Origin: Bidens hawaiensis
Lineage: Eukaryota; Streptophyta; Magnoliopsida; Asterales; Asteraceae
Length of the DNA: 64,000 nt
NCBI GenBank assembly: GCA_021521415.1
Contig: JAIQDT010003841.1
Location: forward strand, 62,001-126,000
Reading direction: 5' to 3'
Shown: one piece after another, positions 53,978 through 64,000 of the stretch
How positions within the stretch are numbered: position 1 is the first letter of the stretch
Layout of the letters: each line of letters opens with the position of its first letter
The notes under the pieces: generated by a model
Databases searched by the model: none
Told to the model about the DNA's origin: nothing
What the model saw: only the letters and a program-made list of their open reading frames with translations
Position numbers and translations under genes: made by a program

Positions 53978-56900
53978 ATGGTTTCTGGCGTTCATAACGT
54001 TGATCAAGTTCTGGAGGATATTGAACGTGAGGATGTTAATGAGGGACAACAGTTTCTGAGGGCGCCGCGTGATTCTACGCGCGCCACCAGTAACCGTCCT
54101 TTCATCACAACTCCTCACAACCAGACTGAAACTCCTCCAGACGATCTTACGTTACAAAATCTTGCCGGCGCGAAACAGAAAGGACCAATAGGTCCAGAAG
54201 ATGAAACAAATGATCCTAAAGAATGGCTCATAAACGAGCAGCGGCGTCTAATGGACAAGTATAATGAGATGGTCAAACAGAAAAAGCTAACCGACTTAAC
54301 ACAAAGGCAAGCGCTTGATAAGCAAACTGTTCATGGGACAAAAAGGCCGCGCGCGCCGGAAGAAGGACATTCTGTTCACACTGCACACACTGAGTTCAGT
54401 GATGAAGAAGTGCACAGCATGAGGAAGACGCGAGATACTCATGCAGGAGGCTCACAGCTCCGCGCGCCTGTGAACATGGCGCCTGGAGCCAGAGCCGATC
54501 TGGATCTGCACATGCCGTACAGCCCACCAGTTAGAGGGCAAGTGGACGTAACCACACCGTACAGACCAGCCATCTTGGTAAAACATTCAAAGTTCACTGC
54601 GCGCATCGCGCAGGCTCCCATCCAGCACAAAACCAAGATGCCAAGTGGTTTGGGTAAATATGACGGCACAACAGATCCAGACGATTTCTTGCAAGGTTTT
54701 TACAACACGGGAAACCTAGAGAGCTGGACGATGCCAACATGGTGTCACATGTTTGCTCGCTGCCTCACGGGCGCGGCGCGTGTATGGTTCGAGAGCTTGC
54801 CGACTGGGCAAATTGATGGGTTCGAGGAACTATTGGAAAAGTTCCAAGCCCACTTCGTACAGCAACGCAGACACACGCGCGACCCTGATGACATCATGCA
54901 CTGCGTGCGCAGGAACGATGAAACGATTGAAGACTACATCACTCGTTTCAATCAGGAGTCTCTGGCAATCGGAGGGATCACTGAGCAACTACTGCGCGTG
55001 GCCTTTATACAAGGCGCGCGCAGTGATCAACTACGTCGAGCTCTCGTAAGCAGAGATGGCATGCCCACCACGTGGGCCAAGTTAATGGAAGCATCGCGAG
55101 TTTTCGCGAGGAATGAAAAACAAATTGCCCAAGATAGGGCAAGAGAAAGATCGCATCAAGCTGAGTCACCGCGCAGCAAAGAAAAGAGGGGCAAGCAGAA
55201 CTCTGTATGGTCCAGGTTGCAACCAACCAGCTTTTCTTCCGCAGAAAAGCAGGCGCAACCAAGCTCACCCCAGCCCCAAAAAGATACTCGTAATCGCGGG
55301 GAGGGTGATAAGAGGGAGGGCGGCAGAGATCCTAGCAGACCTCTGCCAAGAATATGGACTCCCCTCACTAAAACGCCTTCACGGGTGTTAAGCACGGAGA
55401 ATGTCCAGTTCAAAAGCCCCAAGCCACTACACTACAAGGGACCATCAGACAGTGGCAAGTACTGTGAATTTCACAAGTCCACAGGGCACAACACTGATGC
55501 ATGCCACCACTTGAAGGATGCAATTGAAAAGGACGTGAAATCAGGCAAGCTGGCTCACCTGGTGAAAAACTCAAGAACAGAAGATGAACAATCAGGAGCC
55601 TCAGCCAGCAAAAAGTACAAAAGAATCTGTGTAGCTGAGGGAGGAAGGCAAGGGCAAACATCAAGAAAAAGAAGCGCGCAAATCCAAGGAGATTGGCGCG
55701 AGCAGCAAGTAATTTTCCCAAAAATCAGGGGAGGCCCTTCCATCAGCAGTCCTCTTGTCATCACTACACACATTGCTCATTATGAGGTGTCGAAAGTCCT
55801 GGTGGACACTGGCAGCGAGTCAGACATCATGTATGAGCAATGTTTCAGGAAACTGGATCCGGCAGACCAAGCAAGGCTTGAAATTGTGAATGCACCAATC
55901 TCTGGTGTTTCAAATGAAATCATTCATCCCCTAGGTCAAATACAATTTGAGCTAACTATGGGGGATGAGAAACACAAGCGAGCCGAAGTTGTTAACTTCT
56001 TGGTCTTGCCCACCACTTCTTGCCACAATATGATCTTGGGTAGGGGAACGATTGCCCAATTCAACGCCATACCGTCGCCAGCGCACGGCGCGTTGGGGTT
56101 CCCAACACCAACAGGTGTAACTTTTGTATACCGGGATCATTTGTGCGCAGTGACAAGTACTCCGCGGGAGGGGAGAATGAAAACTCCAATGGCAGAAAAC
56201 GCGCCAGAGGAATGGATTCTCAACCCAAAATTCCCGGAGCAGAAGATCACAATTGGCGCAACGATATCAGACGACACGAGGGTGAGAATGAAAAGATTGC
56301 TCACGGTATATATGTCGGTCTTCGCGTGGCAACACTCTGATATGACTGGGGTTCCGCGAGACCTGGCACAACATTCTCTCAACACCTTCAAGTCTGTAGA
56401 GCCAATTGCTCAAAAGAAGAGAGTCATGGGGGATGAAAAGGCGAGGGCCATGAATGAGCAGGTTGAGGATTTACTGCGCGCAAACATCATCCGCCCGATA
56501 CGATACCAGACGTGGGTAGCCAATCCTGTGATGGTAAAGAAAAGTAACGGGTCGTGGAGGATGTGCATTGACTTCAAAGACCTCAACAAAGCGTGCCCAA
56601 AAGATTGTTACCCCCTCCCAAACATCGACGCAAAGGTGGACTCCGTGGCGCCATTCAAGCTCAAATGTTTCCTGGATGCCTACAAAGGCTATCACCAGAT
56701 TCAAATGGCACCACAAGATGAGGACAAGACCGCATTTAGAACCGACAAGGGAGTTTTTTGCTACACAAAAATGCCCTTTGGTTTGAAGAATGCGGGCGCC
56801 ACCTACCAAAGACTTATGGATGCCGTTTTCAACGAGCAAATCGGAAGAAACCTAGAAGTCTATGTGGATGATTTGGTGATCAAGAGCAGGGAGGAAAAGC

Positions 56901-59440
56901 AAATGCTCAAAGACATCGAAGAAACCCTTGGGCGCCTAAAGGAAGTTAACATGAAGCTCAATCCGAGCAAATGTACTTTCGGCGTACTAGAGGGAAAATT
57001 TCTAGGTGTAATGGTCACCAAGGATGGTTTCAAGGTGAACCCTGAGAAGGTGGAGGCCATCCTTGACATGCCCTCGCCATCCACCATGAAAGAGGTACAG
57101 AAGCTGAATGGTAGATTGGTTTCAATCAACAGGTTCCTAGCGAACCATGCAACCAAATCTACCCCATTTGTCAATACATTGAGAAATTGCTTAAAGAAAA
57201 GCCAGTTCAAATGGACTCCTGAGGCCGAACAAGCTTTCAGTGAGATTAAAGAATGTTTGATAAATCTGCCCGCGCTCACAGCTCCACTTCCTGGTGAAAC
57301 TTTGACATTGTACCTATCAGCAGGAGAGCGCGCCATCGGCGCAGTATTATTGGTGGATCGCAAGGGAATCCAAACGCCAATATACTATGTGAGTCGGGTG
57401 CTGACAGATCCTGAAACGCGCTACTCCATCATGGAGAAGTTAGTTTTATCACTAACACACGCGTCGCGCAAGCTTCATAGATATTTCAATGGTCATCCCA
57501 TTGAAGTTCTGACTGGTTACAACATCCAGCAAGTCTTGCGGCGCCCCGCGCTCTCGGGAAGGCTGACAAAGTGGGCGCTGGAATTAGGCGAGCACACGAT
57601 CGCCTATAAGCCCCGTCCAGCAATAAAGGGACAAATCTTGGCTGATTTCATTGCCGAGGTCCCTGAAGGAAAAATTGAAGAGGCTCAGCGCGAGGTAGAC
57701 CCTCCGCGAGCCAGTGATGAAGAAAATGTTTGGAGATTGTTCACTGACGGAGCTTCAAACAACGAAGGGTCCGGCGCAGGCCTAAAACTGGTAGATCCAG
57801 AGAATCATGAATATACTTACGCCATCAGGTTGGACTTCAAAAGCACCAACAATGAGGCTGAGTATGAAGCCCTGCTGGCTGGCCTGCGCATCGCGCACAA
57901 ATTCGGGGTTAAAAAGCTAGAGGCCCATGTTGATTCATACTTGGTAGCAGCACAGGTCAATGGCCTTTATGATGCCAAGGAGAACACCATGCCTCTATAT
58001 CTAGAGCAGGCGAAAAAGCTCATCGAGCAATTTGACTGCTTCAGAATCATTCATATTCCGCGCAGTGAAAACAAATCTGCAGACGCGCTGAGTAAGATGG
58101 CATCAACCAGTTTTGATCACTTTGGGAAAGATGTCAGGGTAGAAGTAATGAGCAACCCGTCGGTGGTAGCGAAGTCTGTCCTGGTAACTCATACAACCCC
58201 TTCATCATGGATAACTCCAATAATGGAATTCTTGAAGGAGGGAAAGGTACCAGATGATCGCGCACAAGCGAGGAAGATAAGACACAAGGCGCAGAACTAT
58301 GAACTGCTTGATGGTACATTATATCGACGCTCTTATCTTGGGCCGCTCATGAAATGCCTAGATGCTGAGGATGCAAGCTATGTGATCAGAGAGATACATG
58401 AAGGAATCTGTGGAATACATGCTGGCCCGCGCATGGTAGTTGCCAAGGCAATGAGCGCAGGTTACTATTGGCCTGGCATGTACTTGGACGCTCTAAAAGA
58501 GATCCAAAAATGCAAAGCATGTCAGAGCTATGCGCCAAACACCATGCGGCCAAAGAACAACTTGATTCCGGTAACCTCCGCATGGCCTTTCCACAAATGG
58601 GCAATCGATATTGTGGGTCCCCTACCGCAAGCGCCTGGGCGAGTAAAATTTTTGGTAGTGGCAGTAGACTATTTTACAAAATGGGTCGAAGCCAAGCCAC
58701 TAGCAAAAATCACAGCCGAAGCGATGAAGCAGTTTATCTGGAGCCACATCATATGCCGTTTTGGCTTGCCCATGGAAATTGTGAGCGATAATGGCAAGCA
58801 ATTCACAGACAAGAAGATATCCAGCTGGCTCAAGGAATTGCGCATCAACCAAATCTTCACTTCGGTATATCACCCTCAGGGGAATGGCCAAGTGGAGCGC
58901 GCGAATCAAAGCTTGTTAAATGGGCTGAAGAAAAGGTTGGAGGGAGAATCCCATTCTTGGGTTGAAGAGCTACCTAATGTCCTGTGGGCACACAGGACAT
59001 TAAGCAAAACCAGCAATGGCGAATCCCCCTTCAGCCTAACCTATGGAACAGAGGCAATGATTCCAGCGGAAATTGGATGCCCATCCCATAGAGTGCTCAT
59101 GATGAGCAAGATTGATAACGAGCGCGAACGAAGGTTGGATCTCAACTTACTTGAAGGGCGCAGAGAGGCGGCTATCATCAGTGAAGCCAAGTACAAGAAA
59201 AAGCTGGAAAAATATTACAACCAGCGCGTGAAAGAATGCCACTTCAAGAAAAATGAATTTGTCCTTCGAAACAATGAAGCTAGCCGCGCGATACCCCCGG
59301 GAAAAATGTCCCCCAATTGGGAGGGACCTTATCAAATCTCAGAAGAATTGGGGAAAGGCGCATATGCTTTAAAAGATTTGAATGGAAAGAAGATCCCGCG
59401 CGCATGGAACGCGGCACAGCTTAGAAAATGTTTCATGTAA
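53978..59440 (+). CDS. Gag-pol polyprotein, Tat/Retand-type Ty3/gypsy, intact
   Basis: 1820 codons without a stop. I use the ATG at 53978 (ACCATGG context), as the frame upstream overlaps the primer site and opens only with TTG. The gag capsid-like region covers about residues 190-400 (KYDGTTDPDDFLQ, then AARVWFESLP), followed by a basic linker. The protease Asp is D610 (LVDTGSESDI). RT has the YVDD box at 962-965. The first RNase H (YLSAGERAIGAVLL) lacks the usual acidic start. The second, archaeal-type RNase H starts at D1257 (FTDGASNNEGSG) with NNEAEYEALLAG, a following DSYLV, and SADALSKMA. Integrase has a zinc-binding HH...KCKAC region, D1544 (WAIDIVG), SDNGKQF and GNGQVERANQ. No chromodomain was seen. 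All catalytic residues of RT, second RNase H and integrase are present. No zinc knuckle of CCHC type is obvious in gag, though CEFHKSTGHNTDAC (near residue 510) is a knuckle-like CX2HX4HX4C block. Confidence 0.9.
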   Translation: MVSGVHNVDQVLEDIEREDVNEGQQFLRAPRDSTRATSNRPFITTPHNQTETPPDDLTLQNLAGAKQKGPIGPEDETNDPKEWLINEQRRLMDKYNEMVKQKKLTDLTQRQALDKQTVHGTKRPRAPEEGHSVHTAHTEFSDEEVHSMRKTRDTHAGGSQLRAPVNMAPGARADLDLHMPYSPPVRGQVDVTTPYRPAILVKHSKFTARIAQAPIQHKTKMPSGLGKYDGTTDPDDFLQGFYNTGNLESWTMPTWCHMFARCLTGAARVWFESLPTGQIDGFEELLEKFQAHFVQQRRHTRDPDDIMHCVRRNDETIEDYITRFNQESLAIGGITEQLLRVAFIQGARSDQLRRALVSRDGMPTTWAKLMEASRVFARNEKQIAQDRARERSHQAESPRSKEKRGKQNSVWSRLQPTSFSSAEKQAQPSSPQPQKDTRNRGEGDKREGGRDPSRPLPRIWTPLTKTPSRVLSTENVQFKSPKPLHYKGPSDSGKYCEFHKSTGHNTDACHHLKDAIEKDVKSGKLAHLVKNSRTEDEQSGASASKKYKRICVAEGGRQGQTSRKRSAQIQGDWREQQVIFPKIRGGPSISSPLVITTHIAHYEVSKVLVDTGSESDIMYEQCFRKLDPADQARLEIVNAPISGVSNEIIHPLGQIQFELTMGDEKHKRAEVVNFLVLPTTSCHNMILGRGTIAQFNAIPSPAHGALGFPTPTGVTFVYRDHLCAVTSTPREGRMKTPMAENAPEEWILNPKFPEQKITIGATISDDTRVRMKRLLTVYMSVFAWQHSDMTGVPRDLAQHSLNTFKSVEPIAQKKRVMGDEKARAMNEQVEDLLRANIIRPIRYQTWVANPVMVKKSNGSWRMCIDFKDLNKACPKDCYPLPNIDAKVDSVAPFKLKCFLDAYKGYHQIQMAPQDEDKTAFRTDKGVFCYTKMPFGLKNAGATYQRLMDAVFNEQIGRNLEVYVDDLVIKSREEKQMLKDIEETLGRLKEVNMKLNPSKCTFGVLEGKFLGVMVTKDGFKVNPEKVEAILDMPSPSTMKEVQKLNGRLVSINRFLANHATKSTPFVNTLRNCLKKSQFKWTPEAEQAFSEIKECLINLPALTAPLPGETLTLYLSAGERAIGAVLLVDRKGIQTPIYYVSRVLTDPETRYSIMEKLVLSLTHASRKLHRYFNGHPIEVLTGYNIQQVLRRPALSGRLTKWALELGEHTIAYKPRPAIKGQILADFIAEVPEGKIEEAQREVDPPRASDEENVWRLFTDGASNNEGSGAGLKLVDPENHEYTYAIRLDFKSTNNEAEYEALLAGLRIAHKFGVKKLEAHVDSYLVAAQVNGLYDAKENTMPLYLEQAKKLIEQFDCFRIIHIPRSENKSADALSKMASTSFDHFGKDVRVEVMSNPSVVAKSVLVTHTTPSSWITPIMEFLKEGKVPDDRAQARKIRHKAQNYELLDGTLYRRSYLGPLMKCLDAEDASYVIREIHEGICGIHAGPRMVVAKAMSAGYYWPGMYLDALKEIQKCKACQSYAPNTMRPKNNLIPVTSAWPFHKWAIDIVGPLPQAPGRVKFLVVAVDYFTKWVEAKPLAKITAEAMKQFIWSHIICRFGLPMEIVSDNGKQFTDKKISSWLKELRINQIFTSVYHPQGNGQVERANQSLLNGLKKRLEGESHSWVEELPNVLWAHRTLSKTSNGESPFSLTYGTEAMIPAEIGCPSHRVLMMSKIDNERERRLDLNLLEGRREAAIISEAKYKKKLEKYYNQRVKECHFKKNEFVLRNNEASRAIPPGKMSPNWEGPYQISEELGKGAYALKDLNGKKIPRAWNAAQLRKCFM

Positions 59441-60452
59441 ATGTCAAGTTTGTAATCAAGGCTTTTTAAGCCATTATGAATAATGATACGCGATATCTTC
59501 TATTGATGTGGATTCTATTACCTTTTGCATACATGTTTCACACCTCCCTATATTAGTTTTGAGCAATATCACAACATTGTATTGACATCAAAACGAAATA
59601 AAACGAGGTGAAACATACATGCGCGAGCTTCAAGCTCAAACGCGTTAAGGAGTCTTAACTCTAAAGCGTCAGGGCCTTAGCCCAATTCTATTACCTTTCG
59701 CATACATGTTTCACACTTCCCTTTATTAATTTTGAGCAATATGATAACATTGTATTGACATCAAAACAAAATAAAACGAAGTAAAACATACATGCGCAAA
59801 CGCGTTAAAGAGTCTTAACTCTAAAACGTTAGGGCCTTAGCCCAATAATGTGAGCCTTAGCTCAAATCACTCACAACATCCATCCTACATACTGCGCAGC
59901 CTGACCATAAAACACCTAAACACAACTAAGGCAAAGCAAATGCCAAAACATAGTTGTTAAGGTCTCAGGTCGAGGTCGCGCATAAAATTGTAATGGATAT
60001 CTGAGTAACACACTGACGCGTAAGGCTAAAAAACTCATAATTCCATAAACGCGCGATAACGTCGCGCAAAAGAGGAATAATGAAAGCGCCAAGACACGTG
60101 TCAACATAATCAAGATATGGCAAAGTCACTTACAATATGACAAGGGTTAAGTATAATAAATTCCTTACAACCTTGTTCTTATTCCAACGTGCAAGCATAT
60201 CTTATATTCAACAAGCAAACATGCGATATAAAGAGATGAATGGGGAATGCGCAAGATGCGAAGAAGGGAAAAACAGAATTTCATTCAGAAGCATTGAAAT
60301 TTACAAGTTTACAAGATGAGATACAAATTACAAATAAAAAAAAAAACATGAAGGGCTTCTCAAGTCTCCACGTTGACATCAGCCTCTTCATCATCCTCAT
60401 CATCGCCCTCAGCATCTGGCGCAGCCTGCTCCTCATCATCTCCAAACTGACC
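59441..60452. repeat. Spacer after pol with 173-bp tandem duplication
   Basis: 59512-59684 and 59685-59850 are two copies (ATTCTATTACCTTT(T/C)GCAT to GGGCCTTAGCCCAA), period 173. The GCCTTAGC phrase recurs again at about 59853. No coding region on either strand. It separates pol from the antisense gene, whose 3' end (60453) is about 1 kb from the pol stop. Confidence 0.8.
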
Positions 60453-63400
60453 TTAGTCAAGTTGTTCATCTTGAATGGAGTCTTCGAGCGCGACAGTGTC
60501 AGGAGCGGATTCTTTGGCCACGCCAGAGCCGCTAGCAACGCCAGCATTCGCCGCGCCATCATCGCCGCCGCCAGCCCCTTCGCACTCGTCAAGTAATTTC
60601 TTTAGCGCGACGAGATCGGGCTGGTCAGCAAGCGCGGATATCTGCAAATCATAAGCAAAAATATGAGTACAAAAAGACTTAGAAAATAAGTCAAGGTAAT
60701 CTCATTAAGGTTAAAATACCTGCGCAAGGATGGGAACGGGAGTATTCATATATTTCTCCCCCATCGCGGCCATTTCCGCGCAGGCCGCGTCGCTCTGATA
60801 AGGGTACTCGGATGGGTTCTTCTTCAACATGCCATATTCATAACCATCCGTGAACCCTTCAGCTCGGCCCACCAAGCGCGCGGCAGCGTTGCAATCCATC
60901 ACCAGGGCCTGAAACTCGCCTGAGTATTTCATCGCGTAAGCGCAACGAGTCATGCCCTGTGAGATCAGCCATTGGCGATCCTACGCGAGGCCAGCAACAG
61001 ACGTCTCGAGGGCAGGAACCTGAGAGTTTAATAACTCAACAGTTTCCTTAGTCTTTTTTAGCTCCTCTTTGTCGGACGCTGCTGCCGCCAAGATTTTTTC
61101 TTTTTCCGCCCGCGCAGCATCAAGTGCTTCCTGGCTAGACGCTGCCGTCGCCAGGGCTACATCTTTATCGGCCTGCGCGGCCGCCAGCTCCTTCTTCAGG
61201 CGTGCAACCTCACTCTCCAGTGAAGATTTTTCAGTGACAGACTGGACAAGAGCCTGGTCACGCGCCTCCGCCTCGAGCTCCAAGTCGCGCACTCTGCGCG
61301 CGTACTTGGCAGCATCCGCCTCCGCCGCCTGCAGCTTCTCCCGCGTCGCCTGAAGCTCATGCCCGCGCTTCACGAAGGCGCTGTTGGCACTGGCTCTGTT
61401 CTCACTGAGCTCGGCTTGGAGCTTTTCTGCTCTCTCGCGAGCATCAGAAAGATGCCAAGCAGACACCTTAGCCTCTTGCTTGGCTTCCGCAAGAGCATCA
61501 CGTACTTTTACGTAATCAGAGCGAAGCTCTTGGGAGGCAGCAATGAAGGCCGACCCAGCAAACATATGATCATTGAGCAGGTCGTCGCGAGCGCGGTCCT
61601 CCTGGAACCTCCTTTCAGATGGAGGCACAGCATGAGCCCATAATTCCGCACACACCCCCATGGACTGAAATGTGTTATCTTCAGTAATGTTCCATCTCGG
61701 GCGGTAAGTGGGATCGGCGTCCTGCAAAAAACAAAGAAATTATCTAAGTCATCAAAACATTAAGATGGAAGTCCGCGCAGCGAAACAAAAAATAACCTAT
61801 ACCTGCGGGGATGAAGCAGAAAAGTCATCGCCAGCCCTACGAGAAGGCTCCGCCGCGAAACCTCGTGGCGCAGCAGGGCTGGCGCGGGCGCCCGCGGAGT
61901 CTTCAACTTCAAACTCCTCACCCTCCTCTGAAATAGGCCTCTTCTCCTGCGACCTAGAATCAAAATCGGTCTCGCGGGGAGGGCTGTGCGCAGGAGGAGG
62001 TGAGGGAGGTCTCGACGCCGCCAAGTCAGCGCGCAAGACGGCCTCCTGCTCCTTAGTAATGCCGATGAGGGGAGATTCATCGCTTGCAGGAGCAGGAGCA
62101 GAGCCAACGGCGCTGGGAACGGCTCCAGGAGTGCCGCCAGAAGCTTGTGCACCAGCTACGGCTTCTATGAAAAAAGCAACAACAAGAAATGGTTCAGGAC
62201 TTGATCTAAAAGAGTCAGAAAATAAGAGCGCAATACGTACCTTGGCGCAACTCCGTTCGCGCATCAAACATCGCCATGAAGTCCATTCTACCCTTCTTTG
62301 AGGGTAAAACGGGGGACTTCGAAGCGACCTCCGGTGCAGCCTCGGCATCTTGTTGCGCTGTCGCCGGCTCTATAAACATTTGAGTGAGCAAGATTCATTA
62401 GTACTTCAATCAGAATCGCGCTCATAGAACCATAAAGGATAAGCAAAGTTTACCTGTCGCGGGCGTTTCCGCCGCGCGAAGGGAAGAGGAAGTGGCACCA
62501 TGCCTCAGGTGGACAGGAGGTCTGCCCACTTTTATAGGCAGGAAAGACAAGGAAACCTTGGTGGTAAACTCCTGGGTTTTCCCAAATCCCCCCGCCTGAG
62601 TAGGAGGGTCCTGAACAACAGGGGCAACATCTTTTTTCTGTTTCTTACTGGCCCCTGCGCCAGTTTTCCCCTTAGCTTTACGCTTTAGTTGGGGCGCCTC
62701 CTCCTCATCCTCCTCTTCCGCGAGCTCCAGCTCGTAGTTTTCGAGCGCATCTACAATACATGCAACAGAAGTGTTAGCAAAATTTGGTATTGTAAAGGAA
62801 AATGCATAAGTACAAAGGCTTACCAGGCGCATCGCTGTCGAAGACAAATCCCAGATCAACAGGGATGAACATGTCATCAAAGCGATCAGGGAAACCAACC
62901 TCCCCAGCGCCAAGCGCGACGGAGCCACCCTCCATGTGCTCATCATAGGCAGCATGGATATACTCCTTGGTGACTGCACAAAACAAGTCAAATGAGTTCA
63001 GCAAAAAGAATTATATTCGCGCAGAAGTAAAGCAATGAGATAAAACTTACATAACCCGTCGACTTGGATAACGGGCTCAAGCGCGCTGTCCGCCCACCTT
63101 TTGCTCATACCAACCCCCACCAGCGCCTCCTCACAAATGTTCTTGGCGGGGGATGGTTCAGCGGTCAGCTTATTAACCCAGGCGCCAGTTGGGTTCTTGA
63201 GGACACCCACATCCGCAGGCGCAGAAGAAATCGAGCGCATGGTCATACGGATGGGGATCACACCAGCCCTTATGTAAAAGAACCTCTCAGACCAGTCATG
63301 AAGGCTCTTGAATGAAACAATGGAGCACTTCACATTCTGACTGCGAGGAACAAAAGAGAACCAACTGTCTTAGATCTTGGGCTTGTAAAAATACTGAAAG

Positions 63401-63861
63401 CGCCGAGGGGTGGGCTCCTCGCGCTGGGATTTGCACATGAACTCAAAGTGAGTCATGCGCACAAGTCCAAATGGATGGACTTGGGATATATGAATCCCAT
63501 AGAACTGAAGCAGTGCACCCACAAACCTTGTCATCGGGAGACGAAGGTTGCAGTGGGTGAAAAAATGGCTATATAGGGATATATAGCCGGTAGGCGGGTC
63601 CGCCGCCGTTTGCCCGGCCACAGGCAACATGCAGCCAAACAGGGTGGGAAAACCCTGAGAGGCGATAAGGCTGTCAAGATCAGCCTGCCTCAATTTGCAG
63701 GGGATTTCATTCCACCTCTTCACCGCCTTGGTCCTCCCTACCTCCTCCGATGAGCCCTCAGCAGCCTTCTTCCCCTTGCCGGTCTTCTTCAATGTAGATA
63801 TTACTAACGATTTTCTACGGCAATGTATGGGGGTGATTGTGTTGTCTGAGCTATCAGACAT
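60453..63861 (-). pseudogene. Antisense spliced gene of the Retand-type element, two in-frame stops
   Basis: Start ATG 63861 (MSDSSDNTITP). Exon 1 (to about 63050) has a region resembling the plant 'putative transposase, gypsy type' domain (KLRQADLDSLI, then GYISLYSHFF, then HISQVHPFGLVRMTHFE, then SWFSFVPRS and FFYIRAGVIPIRM). Introns with GT-AG ends follow: GGGTTAT|GTAAGT to GTGCAG|TCACC, CCTG|GTAAGC to TTGTAG|ATGCG, GACAG|GTAAAC to TATAG|AGCCG, CAAG|GTACGT to CATAG|AAGCC, CGCAG|GTATAG to TGCAG|GACGCC, and GCGCAG|GTATTT to TGCAG|ATATCC. All keep one frame. Exon 3 has a KRKAKGK basic patch, and exon 6 (61722 on) is a long Ala/Glu/Lys-rich coiled coil. The end is TAA at 60453-60455. TAA at 63370-63372 and TAG at 60981-60983 interrupt the frame in phase. 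Role unknown. Confidence 0.7.
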
Positions 63862-64000
63862 ACAACGGTGACGAAGAACAAATGATGCTTCTGAACAACA
63901 GATATTTGGGAAGCAGAACAAAGATAATCAGAAGACAAAGAAAGAAAAGCTCAGAAGAATAAACAAGAAGATAAAGGATAAAAAAACTCTAAGGGCTGGC
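63862..64000. other. Upstream side of the antisense gene
   Basis: The leader/promoter of the antisense gene should lie here and beyond the window. A TTATCC/TTTATCC word near 63971-63980 (minus strand) is the only TATA-like string, and it is weak. Confidence 0.3.

Larger units (their letters stand above)
52883..64000 (+). mobile_element. Ty3/gypsy Tat/Retand-type retrotransposon, 3' end outside window
   Basis: 5' LTR to 53914, primer site at 53916, intact gag-pol (53978-59440), a repetitive spacer, then an antisense spliced gene (63861 to 60453). The second RNase H after RT, the degenerate first RNase H and the antisense coding region between pol and the 3' LTR are features of the Tat/Retand lineage. 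GCGC words and 'GCGCG' are unusually common over the whole element compared with the surrounding AT-rich DNA. Integrity of the long frame suggests a recent insertion. LTR comparison is not possible in this window. Confidence 0.85.

Noticed and set aside
56860..57363. 167-codon minus-strand frame opposite RT
   Set aside because: Shadow of the conserved gag-pol coding strand. No domain, and no promoter.
1..64000. tRNA or rRNA genes
   Set aside because: No A-box/B-box pair with a foldable cloverleaf and no rRNA-like conserved string was noticed. TGGTATCAGAGC strings are primer-binding sites. A tRNAscan run would settle it.
1..64000. Endogenous plant pararetrovirus
   Set aside because: All RT-bearing regions have LTR-retrotransposon order with integrase and LTRs or primer sites. 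No movement-protein or coat-type region was seen.

Overview
The window is plant nuclear DNA, most likely from a eudicot. It is AT-rich and intergenic in style, with introns in the transposon genes, plant-type TATA boxes and plant lineages of LTR retrotransposons, hAT, PIF/Harbinger, Stowaway and Mutator-like elements. The repeat style would suit Asteraceae, but that is an impression and I cannot name a species. I see no bacterial operon, CRISPR array, rRNA or tRNA gene, or endogenous pararetrovirus.

The host content is one tandem family of small multi-pass membrane proteins of about 155-170 residues. It has eight members or relics, all on the + strand, over 46 kb: 3990 (pseudogene), 18767 (intact), 26320 (5' frameshift), 30929 (intact), 37103 (intact), 45149 (short N-terminal relic), 45741 (internal deletion plus frameshift) and 49270 (intact, divergent). 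Each is a single exon with a soluble acidic/Pro-rich N-terminus, then hydrophobic segments and a hydrophobic C-terminus. Two subtypes alternate. Type I (3990, 37103, 45741, 49270) carries a GFP...HP block. Type II (18767, 26320, 30929, 45149) lacks it. I do not recognise the family. Promoters and 3' flanks are duplicated with the genes, so the locus grew by segmental duplication and is losing copies.

Nearly everything else is mobile DNA. 2.4-4.0 kb: a hAT MITE split by a second hAT element, sitting between the TATA box and ATG of the first copy. 4.56-4.97 kb: a solo LTR. 6.2-14.9 kb: a decayed, 3'-truncated Ty3/gypsy element (Tekay-like) whose leader holds a second LTR with a G-box array. 15.4-18.0 kb: low-complexity elements rich in ACACAATG. 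20.4-22.5 kb: a 1.07-kb tandem duplication. 25.3-25.8 kb: a Mutator-like transposase relic. 27.8-30.4 kb: an internally deleted Ty1/copia element. 31.97-36.3 kb: a PIF/Harbinger element with its two-gene set, both broken. 37.8-38.9 kb: two MITEs. 39.2-43.5 kb: a young copia element with near-identical LTRs, no gag, and a minisatellite where gag should be. 44.3 kb: another hAT MITE. 50.2 kb: a Tourist-like MITE. 51.5-52.2 kb: a foldback-like repeat.

From about 52.9 kb to the window end lies a large Tat/Retand-type Ty3/gypsy element: 5' LTR, primer-binding site, an uninterrupted 1820-codon gag-pol with an extra archaeal-type RNase H, and downstream an antisense spliced gene (63861 to 60453) for a coiled-coil protein with two in-frame stops. 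The 3' LTR lies beyond the window.

Coordinates of elements with target-site duplications are exact to a few bases. Boundaries given as approximate are judged by eye.
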